From CAILZL01 sp050181835 (GTDB lineage: Bacteria > Pseudomonadota > Gammaproteobacteria > Steroidobacterales > Steroidobacteraceae): a stretch of DNA of 64,000 nucleotides. A program made the translations under genes and the position numbers. The notes below the pieces were generated by a model. That model worked only from the letters and a program-made list of their open reading frames with translations, made no database searches and was not told where the DNA came from. Location: assembly GCA_050181835.1 (NCBI GenBank), contig JBFXCU010000006.1:55844-119843 (forward strand), in the 5' to 3' direction. Position 1 is the first letter of the stretch. Every line of letters starts with the position of its first letter. Positions 54,479 to 62,991 of the stretch are shown here, one piece after another.

Positions 54479-55633
54479 CTACGTGAGTAACAATTCCATC
54501 ATGCGTTCATACATTTGCACCAGCGTATCGACATCTGCCATGCGCACGCATTCGTTTACTTTGTGAATGGTGGCGTTGAGTACACCCAGTTCGACCACAC
54601 TGGCACCGGTGGGAGCGATAAAGCGACCATCAGAGGTGCCGCCAGTGGTGGAGAGCGTGGCAGTGAGTCCGGTGAATTCTTTGACCGCCTGCTGGGTGGC
54701 GTCCGACAACGGGCCGGGTGCGGTAAAGAACGGTAGGCCGGAGACAAACCATTCCAGCGTGTAGTTTACTTTGTGGCGATCCAGAATTTCGGTAATGGTG
54801 GCCTGCATTTTTTCCACGGATTGTTCGGTGGAGAAACGAATATTGAAGCGCGCTTTCAATTCGCCGGGAATGACGTTGGGTGCGCCAGTGCCTGCACTGA
54901 GATTAGAAACTTGGAAGGTGGTGGGCTGAAAAAACGAATTGCCCTTGTCCCATTCGCGCGTGGCCAGTTCCGCCAAGGCGGGGGCGAGTAAGTGCACAGG
55001 ATTGTCAGCCAAGTGCGGATAGGCCACATGGCCTTGAATGCCGTGCACCGTCAGCTTGCCGGATAAGGAGCCGCGGCGACCTATTTTGACCGTATCGCCG
55101 AGTTTTTCGCCGCTGGACGGTTCGCCCACTACGCACCAGTCGATTTTTTCCGGGCGCGCTTCCAGTACCTGCATAACGCGGCGCGTGCCATCCACCGAAG
55201 GGCCTTCTTCGTCGCTAGTCAGCAAAAATGCCAGCGTGCCTTTGTGGTCGGGATGTTTGGCAATAAAGCGTTCCGCAGCAATGGTCATGGCTGCCAGACC
55301 GCTTTTCATGTCGGCCGCACCGCGTCCATACATGATGCCATTGCGAATCACCGGTTCGAACGGATCAGTTTGCCATTCCTCGCGCGGGCCGGAGGGCACC
55401 ACATCAGTGTGTCCCGCAAAACACAATACCGGATGCCCTGTGCCATGTTTAGCCCATAGATTGGCAACAGGAGCGAAGTCAATTCGCTCGTTGTTGAATT
55501 TCAGTTTGGCCAGGCGTTCACCGATCACATCCAAGCAACCCTTGTCTTCTGGACTCACCGACGGGCGGCGGATCAATTCCGCCGTCAGAGCGACGGCAGG
55601 CGACAGGGTGAGGGTGTTGGAATCAGCGACCAT
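54479..55633 (-). CDS. dapE: Succinyl-diaminopimelate desuccinylase DapE
   Basis: DapE hydrolyses N-succinyl-LL-diaminopimelate to LL-diaminopimelate, supplying lysine and the peptidoglycan cross-linking residue. The 384-residue protein is a di-zinc M20 peptidase-family enzyme. Motifs are CFAGHTDVVPSGP (first metal His), GRGAADMKSGLAAM (bridging Asp), LLTSDEEGPSVDGT (catalytic Glu pair), VGEPSS, VHGIQGHVAYPHLA with the dimerisation-domain His, and TTGGTSDGRFIA. ATG 55633 is used. It lies upstream of the ArsC-like gene on the same strand, an arrangement often seen for yffB-dapE. Confidence 0.96.
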   Translation of the reverse strand: MVADSNTLTLSPAVALTAELIRRPSVSPEDKGCLDVIGERLAKLKFNNERIDFAPVANLWAKHGTGHPVLCFAGHTDVVPSGPREEWQTDPFEPVIRNGIMYGRGAADMKSGLAAMTIAAERFIAKHPDHKGTLAFLLTSDEEGPSVDGTRRVMQVLEARPEKIDWCVVGEPSSGEKLGDTVKIGRRGSLSGKLTVHGIQGHVAYPHLADNPVHLLAPALAELATREWDKGNSFFQPTTFQVSNLSAGTGAPNVIPGELKARFNIRFSTEQSVEKMQATITEILDRHKVNYTLEWFVSGLPFFTAPGPLSDATQQAVKEFTGLTATLSTTGGTSDGRFIAPTGASVVELGVLNATIHKVNECVRMADVDTLVQMYERMMELLLT

Positions 55634-55764
55634 GGCTTTTACTTAGGTAATCACAGTAGGGCGGCTCTTATAACGGACGAGTCAAGCGACAGCAAGGGTT
55701 ATGCGGCCTCGTGAGAGGGTGGGGAGTAACTTTGGAAAGGTATTGTGGAGCATACAAACGTAGT

Positions 55765-55782
55765 TTGTAACAAAAGTGTCAT
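55765..55782 (+). promoter_or_regulatory. Pho box upstream of pstB
   Basis: The pattern TTGTAAC-AAAA-GTGTCAT fits the 7-4-7 PhoB site. It is located 64 bp before the pstB start at 55846. The second repeat is the stronger half (6 of 7 matches). This suggests pstB-phoU has its own phosphate-starvation promoter. Confidence 0.7.
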
Positions 55783-55845
55783 GTCCAAGCGGCACACTGT
55801 CTGGGTTATGCTGATGTATCCGTGACTGTCTGCCCGAGGTGTCCT

Positions 55846-56712
55846 TTGGTAACTGAAACCGAATCCTTGACTAAATCGTCGGCTAATGCGACCCGAGGCA
55901 CTGCTCCATTGGTGAGTGTGCCCTCCGACGATACGCGTAGTGTGCGTGCCTTGCAGGTCAAGGCGCTGGTGCAGGACGTGAATTTTTACTACGGCACCAA
56001 AGCGGCATTGAAAAACATCAACATGCCAATTGCCGACAAGCAGGTGACAGCGTTGATCGGGCCTTCTGGCTGCGGCAAGAGTACATTCCTGCGCTGCTTC
56101 AATCGCATGCATGATTTGCAGGCAGATACTCGCTACGAAGGGTCAATCACCCTGCAGCCCGACAATATTAATTTGATCGGCAAAGAAGTGGATCCCATCG
56201 AAGTACGTATGCGCATCGGCATGGTGTTCCAGAAGCCGAACCCATTCCCAAAATCAATTTTTGAAAACGTAGCTTATGGCCTGCGCTTGCATGGCTTGCG
56301 CAATAGGGTTGATCTGTCCGAACAAGTGGAGCAAGCGCTGCGCGGCGCGGCGCTATGGGATGAAGTCAAGGATCGCCTGCAGGAATCAGCACTGGCTCTT
56401 TCTGGTGGCCAGATGCAGCGTCTGTGTATCGCCCGTGCGTTGGCCACAAAGCCTGAAATCATGTTGTTTGATGAACCAACTTCAGCACTGGATCCGATTG
56501 CCACTGCCAAGATTGAAGAGCTCATCTCCGTATTACGTGATCAGGTCACAGTGTTGATCGTGACGCATAACATGCAGCAGGCGGCACGCGTTTCTGACTA
56601 CACTGCCTTTATGTATTTGGGTGAATTGGTTGAGTTTGATCAAGCCAGTAAAATCTTCACCAATCCCAGTAAGAAGGCCACTGAAGATTACATTACGGGT
56701 CGTTACGGCTGA
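55846..56712 (+). CDS. pstB: Phosphate ABC transporter ATPase PstB
   Basis: PstB powers high-affinity phosphate import with PstC and PstA. The protein of about 288 residues has an N-terminal extension of about 35 residues before the core. Walker A is GPSGCGKSTFLRCFNR, the Q-loop VFQKPNPFPKSI, the signature LSGGQMQRLCIARALA, and Walker B IMLFDEPTSALDP. The His loop is in VLIVTHNMQQA. The frame is open to GTG 55822, but TTG 55846 has a GAGG 7 bp upstream and is preferred. It is not next to pstSCA, which lies 2.7 kb downstream; instead phoU copy 2 follows. Confidence 0.95.
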   Translation: MVTETESLTKSSANATRGTAPLVSVPSDDTRSVRALQVKALVQDVNFYYGTKAALKNINMPIADKQVTALIGPSGCGKSTFLRCFNRMHDLQADTRYEGSITLQPDNINLIGKEVDPIEVRMRIGMVFQKPNPFPKSIFENVAYGLRLHGLRNRVDLSEQVEQALRGAALWDEVKDRLQESALALSGGQMQRLCIARALATKPEIMLFDEPTSALDPIATAKIEELISVLRDQVTVLIVTHNMQQAARVSDYTAFMYLGELVEFDQASKIFTNPSKKATEDYITGRYG

Positions 56713-56847
56713 TATCGGCGGGCGGTGCCGCAGTTGCGCCGCGATGAAGACAAGCGACTGTGGGATCAATGCTGATGATCCCAATGCAACTGGTGCAGAC
56801 GCTGCCTTGTGGTCAATTGGCGCAACAAATACGATATCTTCAAGCAC

Positions 56848-57531
56848 ATGAACACTGTTATTAGTGGCGATCCCACAGAAGGTCATACCAGTAAGACACT
56901 GGACTATGCGCTGTCGGAATTGCGGCTAAATACGGTATCGATGGGTGGCTTGGTGATAGATCAGGTCGGCACAGCCATGCGTGCGTTGCTTGATGGCGAT
57001 GCAGAGGCAGCGCAACAGGTTCTGCAGCGTGAAATCAAAGTCAATCAACTCGAACAACAGATTGATCGCGATGCATTTGAGCTGCTGGCCTTGCACCAAC
57101 TGGTGGCGGGAGATTTGCGGCTGGTACGTGCCATTTCGCGTGTCATCCGCGAACTCGAACGTGCTGGTGACGAAGCCAGAAAAATCGCCAGTTTTGCCCT
57201 GAACATTATCCACGGCACCCCGCAGGGGCCAGTGACGACTGTGGGGCCCTACTTGCGGCATATGGCGGAGTTATCGGCTTCCATGTTGCGCGACGCAGTC
57301 CGTTCCCTCGATGAATCTGATCTCGAGCTGGCAGGATATGCGGCCAAGCGTGATGCTGAACTCGATGAAGAATTTGCCAGCGCCCTGCGTAAGGTGTTCA
57401 CGATGGTCATGGAGGGCGAGCCGTATCTGCGTGCGACGATTGATACGGTGTTTGCTCTCAAGGGGCTCGAACGCATCGGTGACCATGCCAGAAATATTGC
57501 TGAACAGGTGGCACTGATCATCCAGCGCTGA
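56848..57531 (+). CDS. phoU: Phosphate signalling protein PhoU (copy 2)
   Basis: This is a 227-residue second PhoU with the two metal-binding helical repeats ELERAGDEARKIA near residue 97 and GLERIGDHARNIA near residue 205. It is about the same length as copy 1 at 25.8 kb but clearly different in sequence (for example the segment around VRALISRVIRELERAG). It lies 135 bp after pstB and should share its transcript. The open frame extends to GTG 56809; ATG 56848 is preferred, although no strong ribosome site is visible. Linked to pstB, this copy is the better candidate for the partner of the transporter. Confidence 0.92.
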   Translation: MNTVISGDPTEGHTSKTLDYALSELRLNTVSMGGLVIDQVGTAMRALLDGDAEAAQQVLQREIKVNQLEQQIDRDAFELLALHQLVAGDLRLVRAISRVIRELERAGDEARKIASFALNIIHGTPQGPVTTVGPYLRHMAELSASMLRDAVRSLDESDLELAGYAAKRDAELDEEFASALRKVFTMVMEGEPYLRATIDTVFALKGLERIGDHARNIAEQVALIIQR

Positions 57532-57580
57532 ATGAGCATTGCTCATTGTGCCTCTATCGTATTCAACGTGCTTACTCATG

Positions 57581-57615
57581 AAAAAGGCCTCGCGGTAATA
57601 CCGCGAGGCCTTTTT
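57581..57615. terminator. Bidirectional terminator between phoU2 and porin
   Basis: A perfect 15-bp stem (AAAAAGGCCTCGCGG / CCGCGAGGCCTTTTT) with loop TAATA is followed by more T on the plus strand and preceded by A. It separates convergent phoU copy 2 and the porin gene and should terminate both. Confidence 0.94.
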
Positions 57616-57642
57616 TTGATTGGCGCAAACCAATAACGATGC

Positions 57643-58656
57643 TTAGAACTTCACCTGTGACCAAATGCCAATTTCGTCAGCTTTGATCTTGTTGCTTGTA
57701 CCGATTTCGGTCTGCTTGTAGGCGAGTGCAAGGTCGATATTCTTGCGTGGGGTGTAGCTCAGGCCCAGCGTCGTGAAATTGTTTTCCGGAGTTGGGTTGG
57801 CGTCCTTGTTGGTCTTGACTGTTTCATAGCGGGCAAACGCACCGACATCATTAGTGAAATTTACCGAGCCCCAAACCGAGGTGCCATTTTCCTTGGTTTC
57901 AGTAGCGGCAATTACTTCGCTCGATTTGCCATTCTTGGAATCAAAGTATTCAGCGCCTATGCGGAACTTGTCGGTAGCATAGGCCACCACGGCGTCAAAG
58001 CGAGAATTAGTGTTGAGGTTGGCCGTGACGGTTTCATTGTCCTGACCCAGTTTGCCACTGCGGAAACCAGCGCCGATGGTCAGGCCCTTGATGGGAACCA
58101 GACTGATACGACCTTCGAAATCCATGCTCTTCGAGCGAGTCGGATTCTTGTAGCCGTTGCCATTAACGGCAGATACGGCGTAGCTGAACATACCATCGGC
58201 AGCCTTGCCGAAGGCGTGCACACCCCAGTCAGACGAGGTGCCATAGCCAGTGCGGTCAATCATCACTTTTTCAAAATAGCGAAAGCCATACAGGTCTTCT
58301 ACGAACGGCACCCAAGGCATATCAGCAGAACCGACACGCAGGGTGAATGCATCGCTGAAAGTGCCCTGCAAGTAGGCTTTCTTGATGAACACCTCAGTGG
58401 CGCTCACGGCACTGGAATACTGAAAGTCGGTTGTTACATCGGCAGCCCAAACGTCATTGAAGGTGTGTTTGATGTCAACGTAAAAGCGGGTTACGTCCAC
58501 ACCATAACCGTCGGTTGCGACGTTGCCATCGGTGGACTTGTTGGTGAAGTCTATGAAGGCTTTGCCGGAAACTTTGGTGGTTTCGTCTGCAGCGAAAGCG
58601 GAGACCGAAGTCATACAAGCAGCTGCTACTGCGGCCGCCACGATCAAATTACGCAT
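57643..58656 (-). CDS. Outer membrane porin under Pho-box control
   Basis: This 337-residue secreted beta-barrel protein has a clear signal peptide (NLIVAAAVAAACMTSVSAFA). The mature part has alternating strands with aromatic ends (VSGKAFIDFTNKS, DVTRFYVDIKHTFND, VWAADVTTDFQYS, LRVGSADMPWVPFVEDLYG) and terminates in WSQVKF with C-terminal Phe. A Pho box 106 bp upstream on the same strand, followed by a TATATC -10 element, indicates phosphate-starvation control. Its place within the pst region argues for phosphate or phosphoester uptake. Family identity beyond general porin is not certain by eye. Confidence 0.9.
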   Translation of the reverse strand: MRNLIVAAAVAAACMTSVSAFAADETTKVSGKAFIDFTNKSTDGNVATDGYGVDVTRFYVDIKHTFNDVWAADVTTDFQYSSAVSATEVFIKKAYLQGTFSDAFTLRVGSADMPWVPFVEDLYGFRYFEKVMIDRTGYGTSSDWGVHAFGKAADGMFSYAVSAVNGNGYKNPTRSKSMDFEGRISLVPIKGLTIGAGFRSGKLGQDNETVTANLNTNSRFDAVVAYATDKFRIGAEYFDSKNGKSSEVIAATETKENGTSVWGSVNFTNDVGAFARYETVKTNKDANPTPENNFTTLGLSYTPRKNIDLALAYKQTEIGTSNKIKADEIGIWSQVKF

Positions 58657-58761
58657 TGTGTACTACTCCAAAATGAGTGTTAGTTAAGTGAGTGCGAAGA
58701 AAATATTGCCGGGTAACTGTCAATCATCTTTCCCGGACGTGGCGCAAGATATACAGCGCGT

Positions 58762-58779
58762 ATGACAATCAGATGACAG
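58762..58779 (-). promoter_or_regulatory. Pho box upstream of porin
   Basis: On the minus strand the site reads CTGTCAT-CTGA-TTGTCAT, 13 of 14 repeat bases matching the consensus and the best Pho box in the window. A TATATC -10 element lies about 8 bp downstream at 58748-58753. It points toward the porin gene. Confidence 0.85.
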
Positions 58780-59337
58780 TTTTAAGCGAATTGATTTTCG
58801 TGTTGAGTTACCTGAAGGAAATTTTCTTTTACAAGCAGAGCATTGGGATTGAAAAAACTGCTACGGAAATTTTCATCTTAAGCATGTATATGTTGATTCT
58901 TGGGTGGGGTATGTTGATGCGGATATACAACAGGAGGTGAAGTTGGGGAAAGTAGTAGCGTGAAAATGAGGCTGCTGATTGCCGCTGCTGTCGTGTAAGG
59001 CGACTTGAAATAGGTTGTCACCTCAGTCAGCAATTTGTAGTGCCTGTATTGATTGCATGGAGATGATCCGAAATGCAATTTAGTGTGTGCGGCAGGCCAG
59101 AGCCTGACCGGGGGTCGCTCGATCTGACAGAAGTTGTATGCATGAGTGCAACAAAAATGCGGCACCATCGGCACTGTTGTTTCGATGTTAGCTTAGGTGT
59201 TGCGGGTTTTGGTGTCAGCCGCCGCTGCTTGGCAGCGATTGAGCGTGATCTGGACTATTTCAATACGGACATATGGCACCAGCAGTAAGTTGCTGGAATT
59301 CAATTGTTTTCGTTGTGGTAGCCAAAAATGATCACAT
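58780..59337. other. Noncoding stretch between porin and pstS promoters
   Basis: This 558-bp region separates the two divergent Pho boxes. It is relatively AT-rich and contains only short frames without ribosome sites or family resemblance (for example minus 58878-59174). A tiny frame near 58960 reads like the start of a signal peptide but stops after about a dozen codons. I see no RNA gene. Confidence 0.5.
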
Positions 59338-59355
59338 TTGTCATCTTGCTGTAAC
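59338..59355 (+). promoter_or_regulatory. Pho box upstream of pstS
   Basis: TTGTCAT-CTTG-CTGTAAC fits the 7-4-7 PhoB site, with a TCAATA-like -10 about 11 bp downstream. It is 59 bp before the pstS start and should drive pstSCA on phosphate starvation. Confidence 0.8.
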
Positions 59356-59413
59356 ACAAAAAGGTCTCAATAGCGCATCGATTTAACCCGAGCTCTTTAA
59401 GGAGGGCAATCCC

Positions 59414-60457
59414 GTGAGCAAGATGATGAGTAAACTAACGCTGACAGTATGTGGCGTGGCTTTGAGCGCTGCCGCTATGGCGACAGACATTTCCGGCGCA
59501 GGCGCCACTTTTCCGTACCCGATCTACGCCAAATGGGCAGAGGCGTACAAACAGAAGACCGATGTTAGTATGAACTATCAGTCGATCGGTTCGGGTGGTG
59601 GTATCAAGCAGATTAAAGCTGCGACCGTGACTTTCGGCGCATCGGATGCTCCTCTTGAACCTGCTGATCTGAAAGAAGCGGGTTTGCTGCAGTTCCCGAT
59701 GATCGTCGGTGGTGTAGTGCCGGTGGTTAACATCAACGGCATTAAGCCAGGTGAACTGGTGCTCGACGGTTCGGTGTTGGCCAGTATCTATTTGGGTGAT
59801 ATCAAGAAATGGAACGATCCCAAGATCAAGGCACTGAACCCCAAGCTGAATCTGCCGAATCAGGCAATTGCACCAACCTATCGTTCGGACGGTTCGGGTA
59901 CCAACTTCCTGTTTACCACCTACTTGTCTGAAGTGAGTTTCAGCTTTAAGAGCCGCGTGGGTGCCAATAAGTCCGTAGAGTGGCCAGTGGGCATTGGTGC
60001 CAAGGGCAATGAAGGTGTAGCCAGTATGACGACGCAGACGTCCGGCGCGATTGGCTATGTTGAGTATGCTTATGCCAAGCAGAATAACATGGCTTACGTG
60101 ATGATGAAGAACAAGGATGGTAAAGTGGTCGCCCCGGAGTCGGCGGCGTTCGCAGCAGCTGCAGGCAATGCAGATTGGTCGAAGGCCCCTGGTTATTATC
60201 TGGTATTGACCAACCAGCCTGGTGCCAAGAGCTGGCCGATCACCGGTGCCAGTTTCATCCTGATGCATAACCAAGTAAAGAATGGTGCTGCAGCGATGGA
60301 GGCGTTGAAGTTCTTTGATTGGGCGTACAAGAATGGCGCTGACATGGCGGATCAACTGGATTACGTCGCCATTCCCAAGAATGTTTATGAGATGGTTGAA
60401 AAGACTTGGGCTGCTTCCATCACTGCTGATGGCAAGCCATTGTGGACGGGCAAGTAA
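59414..60457 (+). CDS. pstS: Phosphate-binding periplasmic protein PstS
   Basis: PstS captures phosphate in the periplasm and delivers it to PstCA. The 347-residue precursor has signal peptide LTLTVCGVALSAAAMA. The mature start is ISGAGATFPYPIYAKWAEAY, a family hallmark, and the ligand region is NYQSIGSGGGIKQI, FGASDAPLEP, and RSDGSGTNFLFTTYLSE. The start is GTG 59414 with a strong AAGGAGGG eight bases upstream. A near-perfect stem-loop at 60508-60537 follows the stop and may protect or attenuate the transcript before pstC. The length is standard. Confidence 0.97.
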   Translation: MSKMMSKLTLTVCGVALSAAAMATDISGAGATFPYPIYAKWAEAYKQKTDVSMNYQSIGSGGGIKQIKAATVTFGASDAPLEPADLKEAGLLQFPMIVGGVVPVVNINGIKPGELVLDGSVLASIYLGDIKKWNDPKIKALNPKLNLPNQAIAPTYRSDGSGTNFLFTTYLSEVSFSFKSRVGANKSVEWPVGIGAKGNEGVASMTTQTSGAIGYVEYAYAKQNNMAYVMMKNKDGKVVAPESAAFAAAAGNADWSKAPGYYLVLTNQPGAKSWPITGASFILMHNQVKNGAAAMEALKFFDWAYKNGADMADQLDYVAIPKNVYEMVEKTWAASITADGKPLWTGK

Positions 60458-60507
60458 TCCAGGGTCAGTGAACCAGATTTGTTTGGATTAAAGTAGACTG
60501 TCGATTT

Positions 60508-60537
60508 GCAGCCGGATGTCAATTGACTTCCGGCTGC
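60508..60537 (+). other. Stem-loop between pstS and pstC
   Basis: GCAGCCGGA pairs with TCCGGCTGC, and inside it GTCAA pairs with TTGAC with one T-T mismatch between, giving an almost unbroken 30-base hairpin. It is followed by a modest AATTTTA stretch. It may act as partial terminator or 3' stabiliser so that PstS is made in excess over PstC and PstA. This is inference. Confidence 0.6.
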
Positions 60538-60557
60538 GCTTAATTTTAGTGAGTATC

Positions 60558-61523
60558 ATGGCTATCAGCGCAACGTATCTGCCGTTCTTGCGACGTGAAG
60601 CTCGCAGGGAGTCCTTGTTTCGTTTTGCCACTGGTCTGTCGGCCTGGATGGTGTTACTGCTGCTCGCGGGGGTTATTGCCACGCTGGTGTACGGTAGCTG
60701 GCCCGTATTGAAGACATTTGGATTCGACTTTCTCACGCGCGTCAAATGGAATCCGGTGGAAGATGATTACGGCGCGCTCGCGCCACTGTACGGCACAGTC
60801 GTGACTTCCGTGATCGCTATGCTGATTGCCGTGCCCTTGAGTTTTGGTATCGCAGTGTTCCTTACTGAGACCTGTCCGCAGTGGTTGCGTGGGCCGATCT
60901 CAACCGCCATTGAATTACTGGCTTCCATTCCAAGTATCGTCTTTGGTATCTGGGGGTTGTTCGTGCTGGCCCCGGTGCTGCAGCGCACAGTGCAGCCTTG
61001 GTTGATCGATCATCTGGGGCCTTTGCCGCTGGTCGGCAGTCTGTTCCAAGGGCCGCCATTTGGCATCGGCATACTTACCGCAGGTGTGGTGTTGGCTGTC
61101 ATGGTGCTGCCTTTCATTACGGCGGTGATGCGTGAGGTATTCCGCATGGCGCCACGCTCACTCAAGGAGGCGGCATACGGGATGGGTGGGACACAATGGA
61201 ACGTTGTCTGGGATGTCGTTGTCCCTTGGTCACGCACCGGGATTACTGGTGGGATCATGCTCGGTCTTGGACGTGCGCTGGGCGAAACCATGGCGGTTAC
61301 CTTCGTGATCGGCAATGCGCATCGCATCAGCGCTTCCATCCTTGCGCCTGGCACCACCATTTCGGCAGCGATCGCCAATGAATTCACAGAAGCTGATGGT
61401 GCTATGTATACGTCAGCGCTGATCGCGCTGGGTTTGTTGCTGTTCATTCTGACTTTTGCAGTGATCGCAGCTGCGCGCTTCATGTTGATGCGTCTTGAAT
61501 CTGGTAGTGGAGCCAAATCATGA
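60558..61523 (+). CDS. pstC: Phosphate ABC transporter permease PstC
   Basis: PstC is one of the two inner-membrane channel subunits for phosphate import. The protein of about 321 residues has six hydrophobic segments, an N-terminal one (SAWMVLLLLAGVIATLVYG) and a cytoplasmic EAA loop that contacts PstB: PRSLKEAAYGMGGTQWNVVWDVV. LYGTVVTSVIAMLIAVPLSF and GETMAVTFVIGNAH are typical. The open frame begins at 60516, but ATG 60558 has a GAG just upstream and gives the usual N-terminus. Its stop overlaps the pstA start by 4 bp. Confidence 0.95.
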   Translation: MAISATYLPFLRREARRESLFRFATGLSAWMVLLLLAGVIATLVYGSWPVLKTFGFDFLTRVKWNPVEDDYGALAPLYGTVVTSVIAMLIAVPLSFGIAVFLTETCPQWLRGPISTAIELLASIPSIVFGIWGLFVLAPVLQRTVQPWLIDHLGPLPLVGSLFQGPPFGIGILTAGVVLAVMVLPFITAVMREVFRMAPRSLKEAAYGMGGTQWNVVWDVVVPWSRTGITGGIMLGLGRALGETMAVTFVIGNAHRISASILAPGTTISAAIANEFTEADGAMYTSALIALGLLLFILTFAVIAAARFMLMRLESGSGAKS

Positions 61524-62374
61524 ACAACCTGCGTAAGCGCCGAATCAGTAACGTTCTGGCTTTTGGTGCATCTGCGCTTGCAACAATTATTGGTCTGACG
61601 GCATTGTGCTTGATTCTCTGGACTTTGCTAAGCAAAGGGATCAGCGCCATGTCGTGGACGCTGTTCACCCAGATGACCCCGGCGCCAGGCAGTTCTGGTG
61701 GACTTGCCAATGCGATTTTTGGCAGCCTGATTATGACGTTTCTGGGCATTCTAATCGGTGGGCCGATTGGTATTCTGGCAGGCACTTATTTGGCGGAATA
61801 TGGTCGCCGCAACATGCTGGCAACTACAGTGCGGTTCATCAATGATGTGCTCCTGAGTGCGCCTTCAATCGTTATTGGTCTGTTTGTGTACACCATGGTT
61901 GTGATGCAGATGGGGCATTTCTCTGCGATTGCCGGTGCGCTGTCGCTGGCCATCATTGCCTTGCCAGTCATGGTGCGCACCACAGAAGACATGCTTAATT
62001 TGGTGCCAAGCACCATGCGTGAAGCATCGGCAGGCATGGGAGCGCATCACTGGCGCACCGTGACAAGTATTGTCTATCCTGCTGCCCGCAATGGTATGGT
62101 GACCGGATTATTGCTGGCAATCGCTCGGGTAAGCGGGGAAACGGCACCGCTATTATTTACGGCACTGAACAATCAGTTCTGGAGTACCGATCTGACTCGG
62201 CCAATAGCAAACCTGCCAACGGTAATCTTTCAGTTTGCCATGAGTCCTTATGAGGACTGGCGAAGCCTCGCTTGGGCGGGCGCATTTCTGATAACGGCAT
62301 TTGTGCTGATGTTGAGCATCATCGCGAGATTGCTGGGCACAATTTTTGGAAATCATTCGACTACGGGGGAGTGA
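61520..62374 (+). CDS. pstA: Phosphate ABC transporter permease PstA
   Basis: PstA is the second membrane subunit of the phosphate importer. The 284-residue protein has six helices (ATIIGLTALCLILWTLLSKG at the N-terminus) and an EAA loop MREASAGMGAHHWRTVTSIVYP. The segment DVLLSAPSIVIGLFVYTMVV and SGETAPLLFTALNNQFW are conserved. ATG 61520 overlaps the pstC stop (ATGA). No pstB or phoU follows; the region after the gene holds noncoding DNA and IS3-family sequence. This is the last gene of the pstSCA unit. Confidence 0.95.
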   Translation: MNNLRKRRISNVLAFGASALATIIGLTALCLILWTLLSKGISAMSWTLFTQMTPAPGSSGGLANAIFGSLIMTFLGILIGGPIGILAGTYLAEYGRRNMLATTVRFINDVLLSAPSIVIGLFVYTMVVMQMGHFSAIAGALSLAIIALPVMVRTTEDMLNLVPSTMREASAGMGAHHWRTVTSIVYPAARNGMVTGLLLAIARVSGETAPLLFTALNNQFWSTDLTRPIANLPTVIFQFAMSPYEDWRSLAWAGAFLITAFVLMLSIIARLLGTIFGNHSTTGE

Positions 62375-62639
62375 GGTTGCCAGGTGGTCTCGATACTCGT
62401 TAATGCCCTAGTGCGAGCTGTAGGTTGTATGTGGACTCCTCCCTTCCTGCAAGCAACGATTGTTGGTAAATAAGGATGATAGCGACTATATATCCGGCCT
62501 GTTGATGAGCGTGAGCTCTGGCCAGAATGAAGTATTCGCACGTGTTTTCCTTATAGGGCTATCGATCTTGAAGATCACCAACTTACTTAGATTTTCTACA
62601 CGTTGGTCTGACCGCTTTACCGTTAGAGTTGCTTTGACA
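62375..62639. other. Intergenic region between pstA and IS3-like element
   Basis: This 265-bp stretch (326 bp up to the first transposase frame) has no recognisable gene. A frame at 62460-62774 overlaps orfA and lacks a ribosome site. No terminator for pstA was convincing. It may be the site where the pst operon was broken. Confidence 0.4.
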
Positions 62640-62700
62640 TGGTCTAATCAAAAGGCACACCCAGTTAGGAGAATAATATCTGTAACTGAGGAACCGAACG

Positions 62701-62991
62701 ATGACCAAGCGCAAGCAGTATACGAAAGAATTCAAGTTGGATGCAGCCAGTCTGGTGACTGCTCAGGGCTATAGCCGAGCGGAGGCGGCGCGGCGGTTGG
62801 GCGTCAATGCCAACATGCTGTCGCGCTGGCTTAATGAGTCGCAATCCAGTGATCAAGCGTTTCGCGGCAATGGCAAGCAGTCAGTCGATCAGCAGGAAAT
62901 AGTGAAGCTGCGTGGCGAAATCAAGCGGCTGGAAATGGAGAAAGAAATCTTAAAAAAAGCCGCGGTCTTCTTTGCTAGGGAAACAAAATGA
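62701..62991 (+). CDS. IS3-family transposase OrfA
   Basis: This is a 96-residue DNA-binding subunit with a helix-turn-helix (YTKEFKLDAASLVTAQGYSRAEAARRLGV) and a leucine-zipper-like helix (EIVKLRGEIKRLEMEKEIL) ending KKAAVFFARETK. These are hallmarks of OrfA in the IS3 group. ATG 62701 and the complete frame suggest this part is intact. Its stop overlaps the orfB start by 4 bp (ATGA). OrfA normally pairs with OrfB through -1 frameshifting, which appears blocked here. Confidence 0.9.
   Translation: MTKRKQYTKEFKLDAASLVTAQGYSRAEAARRLGVNANMLSRWLNESQSSDQAFRGNGKQSVDQQEIVKLRGEIKRLEMEKEILKKAAVFFARETK

Noticed and set aside
58878..59174. 98-residue minus-strand frame between porin and pstS
   Set aside because: It is rich in His, Pro and Cys without pattern, has no ribosome site, and lies between two Pho promoters.
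62460..62774. 104-residue frame before the IS element
   Set aside because: It overlaps orfA in another frame and lacks a start context. It probably reflects chance.
62952..62978. Programmed -1 frameshift making an OrfAB fusion
   Set aside because: The A7G heptamer is present, but the -1 frame meets TAG at 62976-62978 before reaching orfB, so a fusion would not form.
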